Shown one piece after another: positions 1 through 11,280 of a DNA stretch of 62,569 nt (position 1 is the first letter of the stretch; each line of letters begins with the position of its first letter). The position numbers and the translations under genes are program-made. The DNA comes from Seison nebaliae (taxonomy: Eukaryota > Rotifera > Pararotatoria > Seisonacea > Seisonidae). Under the pieces are notes generated by a model, which saw nothing but the letters and a program-made list of their open reading frames with translations, was not told where the DNA came from and did no database searches. The DNA lies in NCBI GenBank assembly GCA_023231475.1, contig JALJEE010000946.1, positions 1 through 62,569 on the forward strand. Reading direction: 5' to 3'.

Positions 1-360
1 ACTTTCTGCAACCAAATCTCCTCCCTCATCTTTCCAATGTCCGACATATGCTCGATCAAAACAAGTTTAGCAAGTTATCGGAGTTTCTGAACGGGAACAC
101 TTTGTATGATTATTAGATATATCTAATATTTCGTCATGAGTATTCGTGCTGTAAATTTATCTTTCTCTCTTCTTTCTTTTCTTTAATACTTTCTTTTTCT
201 GTTTCTTTTTTTTTTCTTCTTTAATTTAACTCATTTTTTATTTTATCCCTCATGGGAGTTTTCTTCACTTTTTGTGAGCAATAAATAATAATAATAATAA
301 TAATTGATTTGAATCCAAATTTTTGCCAATCGAGATTTCACAATATTGAGAATGTTGAGA

Positions 361-1714
361 CAATTTTTCGCGGTATTACAACAAATAACTATATCGTCCG
401 CATAAAAGTAAAGTACCGGAAAAACAAGACTCCCAATTTTGAAACAATAAGGATTATTTACATGACACAGAATTTCATCAACTAACTTACCGAAAATTCA
501 AGGAGCCAATATTGAACCTTGTCGCAAACCTTTGTTTTAATACCAAAAAATTCAGAGAAACAAGAATTCCATTTGACTACACCTTGAGCATTAGTCGATA
601 TGAGTTTGATGAAATTAATCGAATAAGAGTCGAGACCAGCCTCATCTAGAACTCATTGTGCCTCTTGTAAATTGACAGAATCGAAAGCCTTTGAGGCGTC
701 AATAAAGTAAAAAACGAACTTCGTATTAACGGAACGACATAATGAAATTAAGAACTTCAACAATAGAATTAGCGGAGGAGTACCTCTACTCACCTTACGA
801 TATGCGAATTGGTAGAACGAAGAGAACAGATTGAGGGAGTATCTATTCTTATAAGAATATTAAAAATATCTATTAAGCGGTTTTATAAGCGCTTAAAAAA
901 GAGCTTATGTATACATTCATTTTGAATAAGCATTTACATAAAGCGCTCACTATACAGTGTTTTAAGCGCTTATAAACAGTGTTTTAAAACTCTTTTCTTA
1001 CAGGGCGGCTACCCCAGAGAAGACTTGAGAAGTGAAAAGAAGACTTGTGCTTCATTTCGTCTTAACAGATCTCTTACGACATATTTGAATTGTTTTCTCG
1101 CAAATTTTTTTTCAGAGAAAGATACGACATCACTATGAACTAAATAATTACGATTTACTAATAATCATCTTCACTTTCAGATGTCTTTTTTCTTGGAAAT
1201 TGGGGATTTTTCTATTTTTCTGTGAATTATTAAGGGTTCTGTAGTATGAGTCAGATGCCTTCAGATACTTGAAGATCTCATCGAAAGAGACAAAACATCT
1301 ATTATCGATGTAGTTCATGGTTCTATCCAACAAACGATTATTCTTATATAAAGTAATTTTGATATTTCGCGACGGAACTTCACACACTTTATAAGATATA
1401 CGTAAGGTAAAACGAATAGCATAATGATCGGAAAGTAGAAACTCATCTGAGATATAACATTCATAAACATCTGAGAGAAGATTATTTGAGGCGAGAACAT
1501 GACCAATCCAAGAACTACCACTACTGGTTTTAAATGAAACAGATTTCTTATCGCACCACATCAAATCGACGAATGAACAACTGAATAGATTGCACACATC
1601 ACTACCACAACATACTAATAGTTCAATATCTAGGGAAGAAAGATTGAAATTATCGATTGAAATATTATTAGTATTATAATCATTATTACAACCTCTCATT
1701 AGTTGAAAATTCAA
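361..1714 (-). mobile_element. Decayed non-LTR (LINE-like) retrotransposon
   Basis: On the minus strand an endonuclease-like frame (1714 to 1148) contains LLSDHYAIRF, the SDH motif of the exonuclease-endonuclease-phosphatase fold. It is followed in the same orientation by reverse-transcriptase pieces. The block around 671-706 reads FIDASKAFDSVN (RT motif A) and that around 387-404 reads YADDIV (RT catalytic motif C). The order endonuclease then RT matches non-LTR elements. The frames are broken by stops and shifts, so the copy is dead. The 3' end probably lies at or beyond the left edge. An RT-like assignment is secure; the clade is not. Confidence 0.8.
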
Positions 1715-2388
1715 CGAGGAATCTTATCAATCACAAGTTGATTATACAATTATCATTTATGTATCAATAACATTCTGTATGGAAACATTTATAAGATCCA
1801 TCTTAAGAGCTTATATAGTATATAATATATACTTTTTTCATAGATGTTAATATTTCTCCATCAAACTAACAATATGTTGTGACATTATTTCTGACGTATT
1901 GTTTCGCAAGCCAGGACACAAAAGTCATTAAACTGTCTTGGTCGAACATGCAATAGGACATATAAGACAGACAAGCCTTCCAAGTGGACATTTATGTTCA
2001 GTCTGTGCAAGTTGGCAGCTCTATTACAGATATATTAATCTGAATTCTGTACAAAAATGTCATAGCATGGAGCCAACTTATAAAAAGGAATAGAGTTTCT
2101 ATCCTCCACTCCACTGCAAGGATTACTCACCTTTTGATACTGACAATCATATTGTGAATCATATTGGTCAGACGAATAAATAAAAAAAAATAAATTCAAT
2201 TCTGATTGAATTTTATTGAGCTTTTCTAAAACTTTCTATTAGAAAACTAAAATCTATTTGTTACTTTTTAACTTGAGTTACTTTTTTCTCGTCATTAAAA
2301 TTTTCAATAATGAAAAATTGAATGAAATAATTTTGGCAATTTCCGAAATATGATAAACATATTTCTGGTTAAGTGACAAATTTAATTA
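1715..2388. other. Intergenic, nothing recognised
   Basis: AT-rich sequence between the retrotransposon relic and the lectin-like gene. No coding frame, RNA gene or clear repeat could be supported on either strand. Confidence 0.5.
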
Positions 2389-3184
2389 TTAATTTAATCC
2401 GCATATATCATCTCGCATATAATGATACTGATTTAAAACGGTCGTTCCGACATTTCTAGCTATTTTCTCCAATACGGATCCATTGTAGTCTATTTCAAAG
2501 CGATAGACAAACATTCTACAATTTGAGTTATCGTAGCGAAAACCATAGCAAATCGACGAGCGGTATGTCATACATTGAACGGCACAATTCTGTAAAGAAG
2601 GACTCTTATGATCGACCATTACCATTTCATCCAAAACAAAAGATCTGTAAGCATTAAGTTTTTTCCGAACAAATTTATTCTAACCAGAAACAAAATATTT
2701 AATGAATATTAATTATCTTAAATAAATTAAACCGATACTTTAAGAGATTCGCAAGCATACCCCCTTTTATAATCTTCTCTAGATCGATAATCAATGTCAA
2801 TTTGACCATTGTGATATATTGTTAAGTAATATTTTTTGTTTTTCTTTTTAAAAACAACAAAAGTTAATCAAATTATAAAATTAACAAAGTTTCATATAAA
2901 AAATTAACCCTTTGGTGATGATAACACAACGTCGAGATACGAACAACGCTTTTTATGTATTGGAAACGAATTTTTGTTAATCCCAGGAATATAGTACTAA
3001 AGTTCTTTGGTAAGTTTTCGATATTTTCGAGAAGCATCATTCCTTTCGATCGACATACTTTCATCGCATTTTTGAAAGTTTCAGGTTGTGGGAAAAAATA
3101 TAATTCACAATCATTGGTACCAATGATGATGGATGGGAAATATAGGAGTAGGAAACAAACAAAAAATTTATGAAAAAATTTCAT
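2389..3184 (-). CDS. Secreted C-type-lectin/PAN-like protein, exon structure uncertain
   Basis: The first exon starts at 3184 with a clear signal peptide (Lys-Phe-rich start, then FFVCFLLLYFPSIIIG). A cysteine-bearing stretch with FKNAMKVCRSKGMMLLE follows, which resembles the first half of a C-type lectin fold. A GT (GTTAAT) after HHQRV and an AG near 2848 would join phase-0 to a second exon containing NGQIDIDYRSREDYKRGYACES. A third exon ending at 2389 has the cysteine spacing of a PAN/apple-like module (CAVQCMTYRSSICYGF, SNCRMF) and ends in a stop. The join from exon 2 to exon 3 is ambiguous, so this could be two small genes. Secretion is inferred from the signal peptide; the ligand is unknown. 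Confidence 0.45.
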
Positions 3185-3677
3185 TTCTTAACAAATGATT
3201 CAACGAATCGACAAACTATTATTCTGTTAAATTGTGTTAAAATCGATTACTGATAATAATTTATTTATTACCAATAAATCAATACATCTATGAATGTTGA
3301 TATAATGTATGACAATACGATTAATATATTTATTTTTGCATATACCTCATTACACCATTAATATTTATGATTTGGCAATAAATTATTTAATTTTTAAACT
3401 AACTATGAATACGTACAATTAAATAGTTTTTTTTTCATATTATCGATAATTTCTAATTTTAATCGATTTGTTTTTCTTTACTCGCTTAGTATACAATGTG
3501 ATAAGTTAAAAAGAAGTTTAAGAAGAAAAGTAATTGAGGCACCTTGAATTATTGATTGGTGCTTATTTACTTTCAAGGATCAATTCAAAATTGGAATTTT
3601 CCTGATTATGTGTAAGTTAATCTTATATTATAATAAATGAATAAATCAGAAAATGAAACAAATTCTTCATCATTATA

Positions 3678-3944
3678 CCACATCATTTTGGTGGTTTAAA
3701 AAAAATGAAGTAAATCCGTTAAGTTTGAAAATTGGGGAAAAAAATCACACGTCAACTTACTTTTTATTTTCTGAACAAGGACAAATAGGAATTATCATAT
3801 TCGTATTCATATATATAGGTTTTTGGTAATTCCTATTTGTCCTTGTTCAAAAAATAAAAAATAAGTTGAAGTGTGATTTTTTTCCCTAATTTTCAAACTT
3901 AACGGATTTCCTTAATTTTTTTTAAAAGCACCACAATGATGTGG
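3678..3944. mobile_element. Fold-back MITE with TA duplication
   Basis: Two arms of about 116 bp (3678-3793 and about 3828-3944) are near-perfect inverted complements separated by a loop of roughly 34 nt. The terminal inverted repeats begin CCACATCATT and the element is flanked on both sides by TA, the duplication left by Tc1/mariner-type transposases. There is no coding capacity. Transcribed, it would form one long hairpin. Confidence 0.85.
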
Positions 3945-6648
3945 TATAATCATAAAAAAAAATTGGAATTAATTGAAGCAATATAAGTACCCTTAATTCC
4001 GCTATCAATTCCAATTTTTCTAAAAATTGATAAATCATACTTACATTAGAAAGAAATACATTAAAATATTTTTAGAATATTGTTAACGTTAAAATCACTA
4101 TCTTGTAGAGAATTTGAAGCTCTTTCTAAAAATATTAAAATCAATCTGCAATTTTCCTACAATCATATCAGTTAGTTTTCTTCATTTAAAATATAAGAAA
4201 AGTTTATGAAAAATGATGTATCTCCCAACTTCATACTTTCTTATTTCATATTTGTCCTTTTCGTAGTTTCGCAATTCATATTTTCTCCCTTCATACGTAA
4301 AGTCCACCATAATTCGTTGAACTCGTACCTTCTCTCCCACCTCCGTATTGGTCGCGCAGAGAAGTTTTAGTTTTGAAAAAAAATTAATATCTACATAAAA
4401 TTGCTGAAAAGGATTACGCGTTGGTGAGCACTTGCTGGAATTTAATTGGATGAAATACATACTTTTTCGTCGACTGTCATATTTAAAATTTTCAATATAT
4501 TCGTTATAAACGCTAGAGTATATCTGTATATAATATATAGCATCAAATAAATAACTTATAACTGGTTAGATTAAACTTTAATTAACTACTTAACCGAAAT
4601 AACTTTATCAGATTTTGCACCTTTAATATGAAATTTGTTAAATGTTCCTTTAGTTGCAGTTAGAATGAATAGAAATTAGGTTATTGTTGAAAGTTACAAT
4701 TTGTTCAAACGGGACAAAAATCTTCCGGAAAAATGGACAATTGGCACTTGAAAAGTCGAGCTTAAATTTAAAATAATGTTTGACTGATAAAATGCAGATT
4801 AAAGTCTAATAAGTAGGTAAATGAGATGTGTGATGACGTTTCATCCATGTCTTCTAGAATGTGAAGTATAGATTCTAGAACATTCCATTCAATTGCCTAT
4901 ATAAGTCGTCCACACTATCCAAATATAACGAATATTTAAAAAAAGTTTTTTCAGTATTTTTTTTAGATTTTCTTCAGTCAGATAGTGGAAGAAATTAGGA
5001 AACGGAATTGATGATGATTCAAATTGGATCAATAATTATGTTCATCGATTATTGCTTCAGCTCAAAATGGTCCAAAGAGTAGTCAGCCTGTGTGCACCTC
5101 TTTGGTATCCAAATTGACTTAATAGAAATGATGTTGTACATCAGAACATCAGATGGAGCCAGACAATCAATCAGATGTCCATCAATTGGATTTCCTCGGA
5201 CTATTGGCATGGAGTTCTCATGTCGTCAATGTGGTTTTGGATTATCCAATTAAACTTCATTTTAATTGGTGTTTGGTCACTAAGCTTCATTCCCAATCAG
5301 TGGGTAGCCTCTTTGGTCCCCTGATTGGGAGCAACAATATCGATAATGGCAGAAATGACCAATTAGTCAACAACTGCCAATTATCTTCAACCAAGGAGAA
5401 TAGTCCAACGTCCTAGATTAGTTAAGGATATCAAGAAAGACAACCATGTCTTGTCTTGACGTTTATCTTTCAGGGTGGACTTACTATCTCTCTTCATAGC
5501 CACATTCAAGCAAAATGCAGTCAAAGTGCTTTTACTATTTTACAATTCCAAACTTGTCAATTCGCTACTAGAATCTCAAACAGGGTCTAACTAACTTATA
5601 TTTATTTATTTCATTCCATTTCTTCTAATTTATTCCTATATCTTTCTTAATTATTTATTAAGAAATCAAATATTCAATTTATTACCATTTTTAACTTTAT
5701 TTATTGGTCAATTAATAAACAACAAAATGTACACAAAGTTCACTAAAACTTAACTATTTTTCCTAACCTACATGTTAAGCAGAATAATATAAGTTCACAA
5801 CTTCAATTGTGGTAGAATCTCCGATAGGGTACACTCTAGGATTAGGGCTTTCAAATTGAGAGGAACAAGGGAACAATGTTGTTGTTTTGCTTTAGATTCT
5901 AGATTGAAGTTTCTAGAAGAACTATTTTATTACTCTTACTTTGAAGTGAATAGATGTAATGATATTTTCAATGGAAAGTGAATGTGTATATTTGATGCAT
6001 CATTAAATATAGTTTTCCCGGTTTGATAAAATATGAATTCTAATTAGATTATAAACCTAATTCGACTAATTTAATTACTTCCATCGAGAAAGAAAAATCA
6101 TTTAAAAGCTGAATTAGACCTCCAAAATCTGTAATAGGCTGGATATATGGATGTATTTAAAAGTAATTAGACAGAATTTATTTTTATTCTTCCTTTATTT
6201 ATATCTATAAAAAGCGTAAAAACCTTTTTTAGATTTTCAAGTCACTAAATAACTACTCTTACCAAACAATTCTTTCACGGACAAATAAGGATCACCTATA
6301 TCGTCGCGATGTGGAGATGTTTTTATTCATATTTCTTCACCATCTCTATTTTTCACTCATATATTCCAATCGGTAATTCCAAACATTTTATGTCATCATA
6401 CAATTTTATAAGATTTATACTGATTGATGGATAATCTCTTGAAGAGTTACATCTGATGAAAAGCGAAATTTAATTTTACTATTGATCATCTATTAGAAGA
6501 GGAAAATGTAAGGAATGAGAAGACATGGATGTCAATTGTAAGAGAATATATTTTAAGTTGAATAATATCTATAATGAATGAAAGGATTGAATGAATGTAG
6601 TTTAGAGAGATAATTATTTATTGAATAAATTATAAAAATTTTTTGTAT
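3945..6648. other. Intergenic region with no supported gene
   Basis: About 2.7 kb of AT-rich sequence. A minus frame at 4182-4460 shows degenerate roughly 15-nt repeats encoding KYE-like units and looks non-genic. A plus frame at 5153-5416 has no recognisable domain and overlaps small inverted repeats built on CCAATCA/TGATTGG (about 5290-5330). A hydrophobic frame beginning ATG at 6309 and ending in a GT (GTAATT) resembles a signal-peptide exon, but no downstream exon could be attached. Confidence 0.45.
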
Positions 6649-7245
6649 TTAGATTGACGATCGAATGATTTCGGAGAATTTCGATATTTTCGTCTTCACC
6701 GACATATCTAGATATTTATCTCCAATTTCCACAATCATTCCACCCATAATATTCTCGTCAGTCACAAATTGTACTTTGATATTTCCAGTAGTAACCACTT
6801 GTTTGAGCGCTCCTTGAATTTCAGTTTTCTGTTGTTGTCCTAGAGGTTTGGAGGTGGTGATCTTACATTCCACATCTCCTTTCAACGAAGCGGTGATCTG
6901 GTTATAGGCATTGACGATGTCATGCAACTTCTTCATTCGTCCATTCTCCGCCACTAAATCTAAAGCGTTCTTTGTCAATTGATTGACCTTATTCATTTGA
7001 CATAATTCCCCCATTAATCCTTTTCGTTCTTCTTTCGACAATAACGGATTGGAGAGAAGAGGACGAAGATTCTTATCTTCTTTAAATTGTTTCCCTAATG
7101 TCGACATATCATTGTTAACTTCGTTCAATTTATTATTCTTCTCAGCAGCTGCATATAGTGCATGTGCATAACGACCATGCAATCCATGAATTCTAATCTC
7201 ATTTTTCGTTGCTGTGGACGCTGCTCGACTGAATGTTTTCAACAT
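6649..7245 (-). CDS. ATP5PO: ATP synthase subunit O (OSCP), mitochondrial
   Basis: Oligomycin-sensitivity-conferring protein, the part of the F1Fo peripheral stalk that sits on the F1 head in the inner mitochondrial membrane. The match runs the whole length: HGRYAHALYAAAEKNNKL at the N-terminus, the LLSNPLLSKEER helix, and the C-terminal signature GGMIVEIGDKYLDMSVKTK. I chose the internal ATG at 7245, giving 198 residues, because it starts MLKTFSRAAST, a typical mitochondrial presequence. The frame continues open to an ATG at 7338, but those extra 31 residues do not look like family sequence. The gene is intronless and lies head-to-head with ATP6AP2, 313 bp away. Confidence 0.95.
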   Translation of the reverse strand: MLKTFSRAASTATKNEIRIHGLHGRYAHALYAAAEKNNKLNEVNNDMSTLGKQFKEDKNLRPLLSNPLLSKEERKGLMGELCQMNKVNQLTKNALDLVAENGRMKKLHDIVNAYNQITASLKGDVECKITTSKPLGQQQKTEIQGALKQVVTTGNIKVQFVTDENIMGGMIVEIGDKYLDMSVKTKISKFSEIIRSSI

Positions 7246-7558
7246 CTTCCGATTTTCTATCTGATTTATTTCTATTAATATCTTTGCTGCTGTTGATTTG
7301 ACAGAATTTCGAATATCATCTCTACCTCGATTCCACATCTAATACAAAGAATTTAACTAATTTTCATTTAGTTCAAAAATTTAAGCTTTCTCAACAACAA
7401 CAGTAGAACTTGGGACTTTCCATTTCATTTAAGCTAAAAATTTGAATTTTGTCAGAGTTAAATGAAACCTCTTCCATCATGTCGCCCATTTATTTTTTGC
7501 TCCTTTTCTGAGATATAAAAATAATTATTATCGGTTTATTTAAATTGATTAATTTATC
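7246..7558. promoter_or_regulatory. Putative shared promoter, OSCP/ATP6AP2
   Basis: The 313-bp gap between the start codons of two divergent genes must hold both 5' leaders and both promoters. No specific motif is claimed. Confidence 0.35.
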
Positions 7559-8379
7559 ATGATCAAACCAATATTTTTCCTGGCCTTCCTCATACTTTCA
7601 GGTTCGTTTCAATTTCCAAATATCCTTATCTATTATTTTAGCGGAAAGTTATCTGGTGAAATTTGCTAAATTGCCTTCATATTTAACAATTGGAAAAACG
7701 GATGAATTTTACGATTTTTCCAATCCTGCACTTAAATTTGTTTTTTCACGATTATTGAAAATGGAGGAAATGGTTCCATTCGAAGATATTCTCCCATCCA
7801 ATTTCCGCTTATCTACATCTGATGTGGTTGAGAGTCCGAATAAAATCATTATCGATACCAAATTGGTTGGAGATGTTCAGAAGGTTTTGGAGAGATATCT
7901 AAAAAATTATAAAAATGTTCCAAAAATTAATTTTGAAGTTAACATAATTTCTTTTATATAATTTGAACAACAATTTATTTGGTAGAATGATGAAAAGGAA
8001 ATCCAATTTACTAATGGAAATGTCATATCATTAATTCCGGAGAATTATGATAATTCTCTTATCGTGCAAATAAAGGAGAAAGAGAATTATCGTTCGAAAC
8101 GGTTTTACTCCCTTTCTCAATTTCCTTCTTTTTTAATTTCTCGAAATTTCTAGAGAAACTGCATCGACAACAACATCAACACCATCGAATCATTCCGTAA
8201 ATGCTGTAACCGAATTCTACACGGCTGAGTTTCCTGTGATGTTCAATCTGATTTTGTGGTTGTTCCTTCATTTGGCCATGGGCATTTTCGTTATTTGTTA
8301 CGAAATGTTATCGTCCAATTCGGGAGAGGATACAATTCTTTACAAATTAACAGGCATTAAAGCAAAGAAGAACCAATAA
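7559..8379 (+). CDS. ATP6AP2: V-ATPase accessory protein 2 (renin receptor), short form
   Basis: Exons 7559-7601, 7642-7937, 7986-8101 and 8154-8379 join in phase to 226 residues; the introns are 40, 48 and 52 nt. The protein has a signal peptide (FFLAFLILSG), a luminal domain, then YRSKRETAS, a basic site where the family is cut by furin. A single transmembrane helix follows (FNLILWLFLHLAMGIFVICYEM) and then a cytosolic tail with DTILYKLTGIKAKKN. The tail matches the ATP6AP2 signature (Y.S..GeD.I.Y.lT..K...), including a lysine-rich end in place of the usual KIRMD. Vertebrate ATP6AP2 has about 350 residues, so the luminal part is much shorter here. The family assembles the V-ATPase and acts in the ER and lysosome. 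Confidence 0.85.
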
Positions 8380-8783
8380 TTTCTTTTCCACATTCTATAA
8401 ATTTTATTATTCGTTTCATTGTCTAGTCGAAATAGAAAAAATTTTCTAAATTATTCAATTTAAATTTTGTCCAGAAATTACTATCAAATTCCCATTTCTT
8501 ATAAATAAATTTTCATCTTAATTCAACTTTATTTTACAATTTTCCATTTACTAACCTATAATTAAAAGTTTCTATATATTACAAATATAAATTGTTCTTC
8601 AAAAAAAATTTAAGGAGAATTTTATATTTTTATTTTACACTTATATTTTACGATATGTTCGATAATTCAAATTGAATAAATTTAATTTTCTCGATTTGTA
8701 AAAATAGTATTATAATAATTTTTGTGATTACAACGGACAAGTGATAGTTAAAGAGAAGATTTTCTATAAGAAGATTCTGAAAA
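8380..8783. other. Convergent 3' intergenic spacer
   Basis: AT-rich spacer between the convergent stop codons of ATP6AP2 and the Ig-domain gene. It should contain both polyadenylation sites; nothing else is visible. Confidence 0.5.
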
Positions 8784-10355
8784 TCAACGTCGTTTTATTA
8801 GACAAATGATGAAAAGAACGAATAGTATGAGGGCAATGATAAAAGTGAATAAAGAAGCGAAAATTAAAATTAAATTTGTTCTTTGCATAGTCTCATCGTT
8901 GAGAACGATTAATTTGTAAGTAGCCATCCGATTATTTTCATACAGGAAATAGTTACCATGTTCGATGGCTATTCGTTCAGTGTTCTCAAAAATTTTCGAA
9001 TATTTTACTTTCACCAATCGCTTCCATCGTCGTTTTGGCAACTTTAAAAGAAGTTTCGGTCTTTTATGTAAGAGATAACAACTGTAAATGCCTTCATCGT
9101 TGGCTGTTAAATTGAGAAGATAAAGACGGTTTTCAGAATGAAATTGTTTCATAGTGATGTTCGATTGAACAATTTTCGCATTCAATCGATCAATAAGACA
9201 TTTTTGATTATCGTTCTCATCCGAACATTTCAGTCTGTTATACGTCCACAAAATAACGTCGTTGTCAGGATTGAAGACATAAGGCAACGGACAAAGGAAT
9301 TCATGGTAATCGTGTTGATGAACGTATACCTTCTGAAGATGTTTTCCAACTTTCACTTCCGCTACGAATTTCCTTTCACCTGATAAATTAATTTCTTCAA
9401 TATTTTCGTTAAGATGATGATGATCGTCTTCTTTGCATTGTCTCATTTCGATATGAGAATGTGAATAGATGACTCGATGAAGAGCAATTCTATTTACGCT
9501 CGTATCCTCTCCATCCTCCAACAAAACTCGACACGGTAATTCCCCAGATAAGAGAAAATTATTGAAGAATGAATCACTTCCATTTCCTAATCCATATCGG
9601 ATTTTAGATGCTAAAGTTGGAAGAATTCGGAAGACACAACGTCCGATCAATTGTTGTTGAGTATGAGAGGAGGTGGCAGACCAAATAGGAACTTGACAAG
9701 AAGACCAACCTTCAAACAACGTTCCCAACCGAAAATTTAAATTCATCAAATGTCTCTCCATTTGCATGGTACTTCCACTTTTAACATAATTGATGAATTT
9801 CTTGTGCCATCGTTTCGTCTGGGAAAGTTGGAAGAAATGATGTCCTTTCATTGAATAAAAAAGCGGAATAATATGACTCTCCGAATTGTAGAGAAGGAAA
9901 GACGTCGTCACTTTGTCGTTATGGAGACAAATAAAATAAGAATTCTCCCGGAAATCTTTCTTGATGAAAAGGACATTGCTCATTTTAACGAAACGATTAT
10001 CATTCTCCTCGATATACTCCACTCCTTGAGATGTGATAGCTATCCATTTTAGTTCATGTTCTCTTAACGGATAAAGGGGATGAATACAAACAGAACAAAA
10101 TAATCTTGCATCATGACCCTTCTCCTTCCATATCATACGATATTTCACTAGGAACGTGGTAGACGCTACATTGGAGGTGGAGGTATCGATAGATAAATCA
10201 CCCAAACATGAATGATAATCGTCTATTGTATTTACATTTAAAATTTCTGATACATCATCTACAAACGAGACTCCGAGAATTGGAGTGATAATAAACATCA
10301 ACAACCGACAAACATGTTGAAAGTGGAAAAATCGATATTTTCCCATTTCACTCAA
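8784..10355 (-). CDS. Ig-domain single-pass membrane protein, FAM187-like
   Basis: An intronless 523-residue frame. It has an N-terminal hydrophobic signal (residues about 15-30) and a long extracellular part with many cysteines. Its C-terminal Ig domain is marked by LYLLNLTANDEGIYSCYL, the classic D.G.Y.C strand. A transmembrane helix near residues 497-520 and a short RR tail follow. The middle carries GWSSCQVPIW and GRCVF, a W..C ... G.C spacing like the segment between the two Ig modules of FAM187A/B. A first Ig domain around residues 85-145 (LFCSVCIHPL ... SYFICLHN) fits that layout. FAM187 function is poorly known. Other Ig-superfamily receptors remain possible. Confidence 0.5.
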   Translation of the reverse strand: MSEMGKYRFFHFQHVCRLLMFIITPILGVSFVDDVSEILNVNTIDDYHSCLGDLSIDTSTSNVASTTFLVKYRMIWKEKGHDARLFCSVCIHPLYPLREHELKWIAITSQGVEYIEENDNRFVKMSNVLFIKKDFRENSYFICLHNDKVTTSFLLYNSESHIIPLFYSMKGHHFFQLSQTKRWHKKFINYVKSGSTMQMERHLMNLNFRLGTLFEGWSSCQVPIWSATSSHTQQQLIGRCVFRILPTLASKIRYGLGNGSDSFFNNFLLSGELPCRVLLEDGEDTSVNRIALHRVIYSHSHIEMRQCKEDDHHHLNENIEEINLSGERKFVAEVKVGKHLQKVYVHQHDYHEFLCPLPYVFNPDNDVILWTYNRLKCSDENDNQKCLIDRLNAKIVQSNITMKQFHSENRLYLLNLTANDEGIYSCYLLHKRPKLLLKLPKRRWKRLVKVKYSKIFENTERIAIEHGNYFLYENNRMATYKLIVLNDETMQRTNLILIFASLFTFIIALILFVLFIICLIKRR

Positions 10356-10740
10356 AAATAAATAATGTCAAGAATTATTCTTCTACGATAACAAACACAG
10401 TTAGATATTCTTTCAATCCTACTGCATAACGGTAAATTAAAACCGTTAAATTATCAGGTGTCCGTTATAATCCTTTCAATCATCAAAATGATATTACCAT
10501 TCTCCCAAGATTCTGATATGATCATGTTCAATGATGTTTTAACATTAATAATTTGAGATCTCAAATCGTAATGCTCACATGACTGTGTTTTCTATATCCA
10601 ATTTTTATAAAAATTTGATAGAACTGATGTGATAATTTAATTCTGTCTATTAAACATTCTGTTTTAAACATAAAACAAATAGTTTTCTAAAAATACTCAA
10701 TAGTTACATACTTATTAGATATTAATAACAATTTTTTTCT

Positions 10741-10828
10741 CATAATTTGTCAGAATCAATTTTTCGTGTTAACACGAAATCATAATTTGTCAGAAATTAA
10801 AAATATTCGGTTAGAATTCTAACCGAAT
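10741..10828. repeat. Cluster of perfect palindromes with flanking direct repeats
   Basis: A 15-bp sequence (CATAATTTGTCAGAA) occurs at 10741-10755 and again at 10781-10795. Between them, 10763-10778 is a perfect 16-bp palindrome centred on GTTAAC. Just downstream, 10805-10828 is a perfect 24-bp palindrome centred on GAATTC. Confidence 0.8.
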
Positions 10829-11060
10829 CTTTTATCTAAATTTAGTTTTTTTTTAATATAATAATTTAAAATGCGATTTTCGAATCTCAAAAATAGAGAG
10901 AAATGAAGTTTGTTAATTAATCGAGCATTGGAGAACGAATTTAATTATCCATAAGTTCTAATTAATAGAAAGCGTTTGAATAGGACTATCTACCGATATG
11001 CACCCTTACGGATTAATTTTCTTGCTTACGCCTTCGTCTTGTTCACCAATACAAATAATA
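10829..11060 (+). repeat. Dispersed repeat, copy A
   Basis: The core at 10875-10924 matches the reverse complement of 61536-61585 at 48 of 50 positions. Weaker similarity continues for more than 100 bp on the right side, and the left side also aligns loosely. The two copies are therefore members of one family, probably a non-autonomous transposon. No open frame is present. Confidence 0.75.
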
Positions 11061-11280
11061 GTATTATATCTTGAATAAATATCAAACGTTATTTTACAAA
11101 CAAAATATTATTGTTAGAGTGTCAATTTTGTTTCGTCCAAAAATAAATAGATAGGCATTTGAAAGAATTCCAATTATGATAGTATTCTAAAAATTTCAAT
11201 TTTTAGAGTTTAAAGAATTCAAGTTAAAAAACATTCAGGATAAATTCATAATAAGGAAAACCGTCGAAGATTACATTAAA

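Noticed and set aside
4182-4460. 92-codon minus frame rich in KYE/RKYE
   Set aside because: Degenerate short tandem repeats, no domain, no splice context or neighbours supporting a gene.
5153-5416. 87-codon plus frame
   Set aside because: No recognisable motif, and the stretch is built from small inverted repeats.
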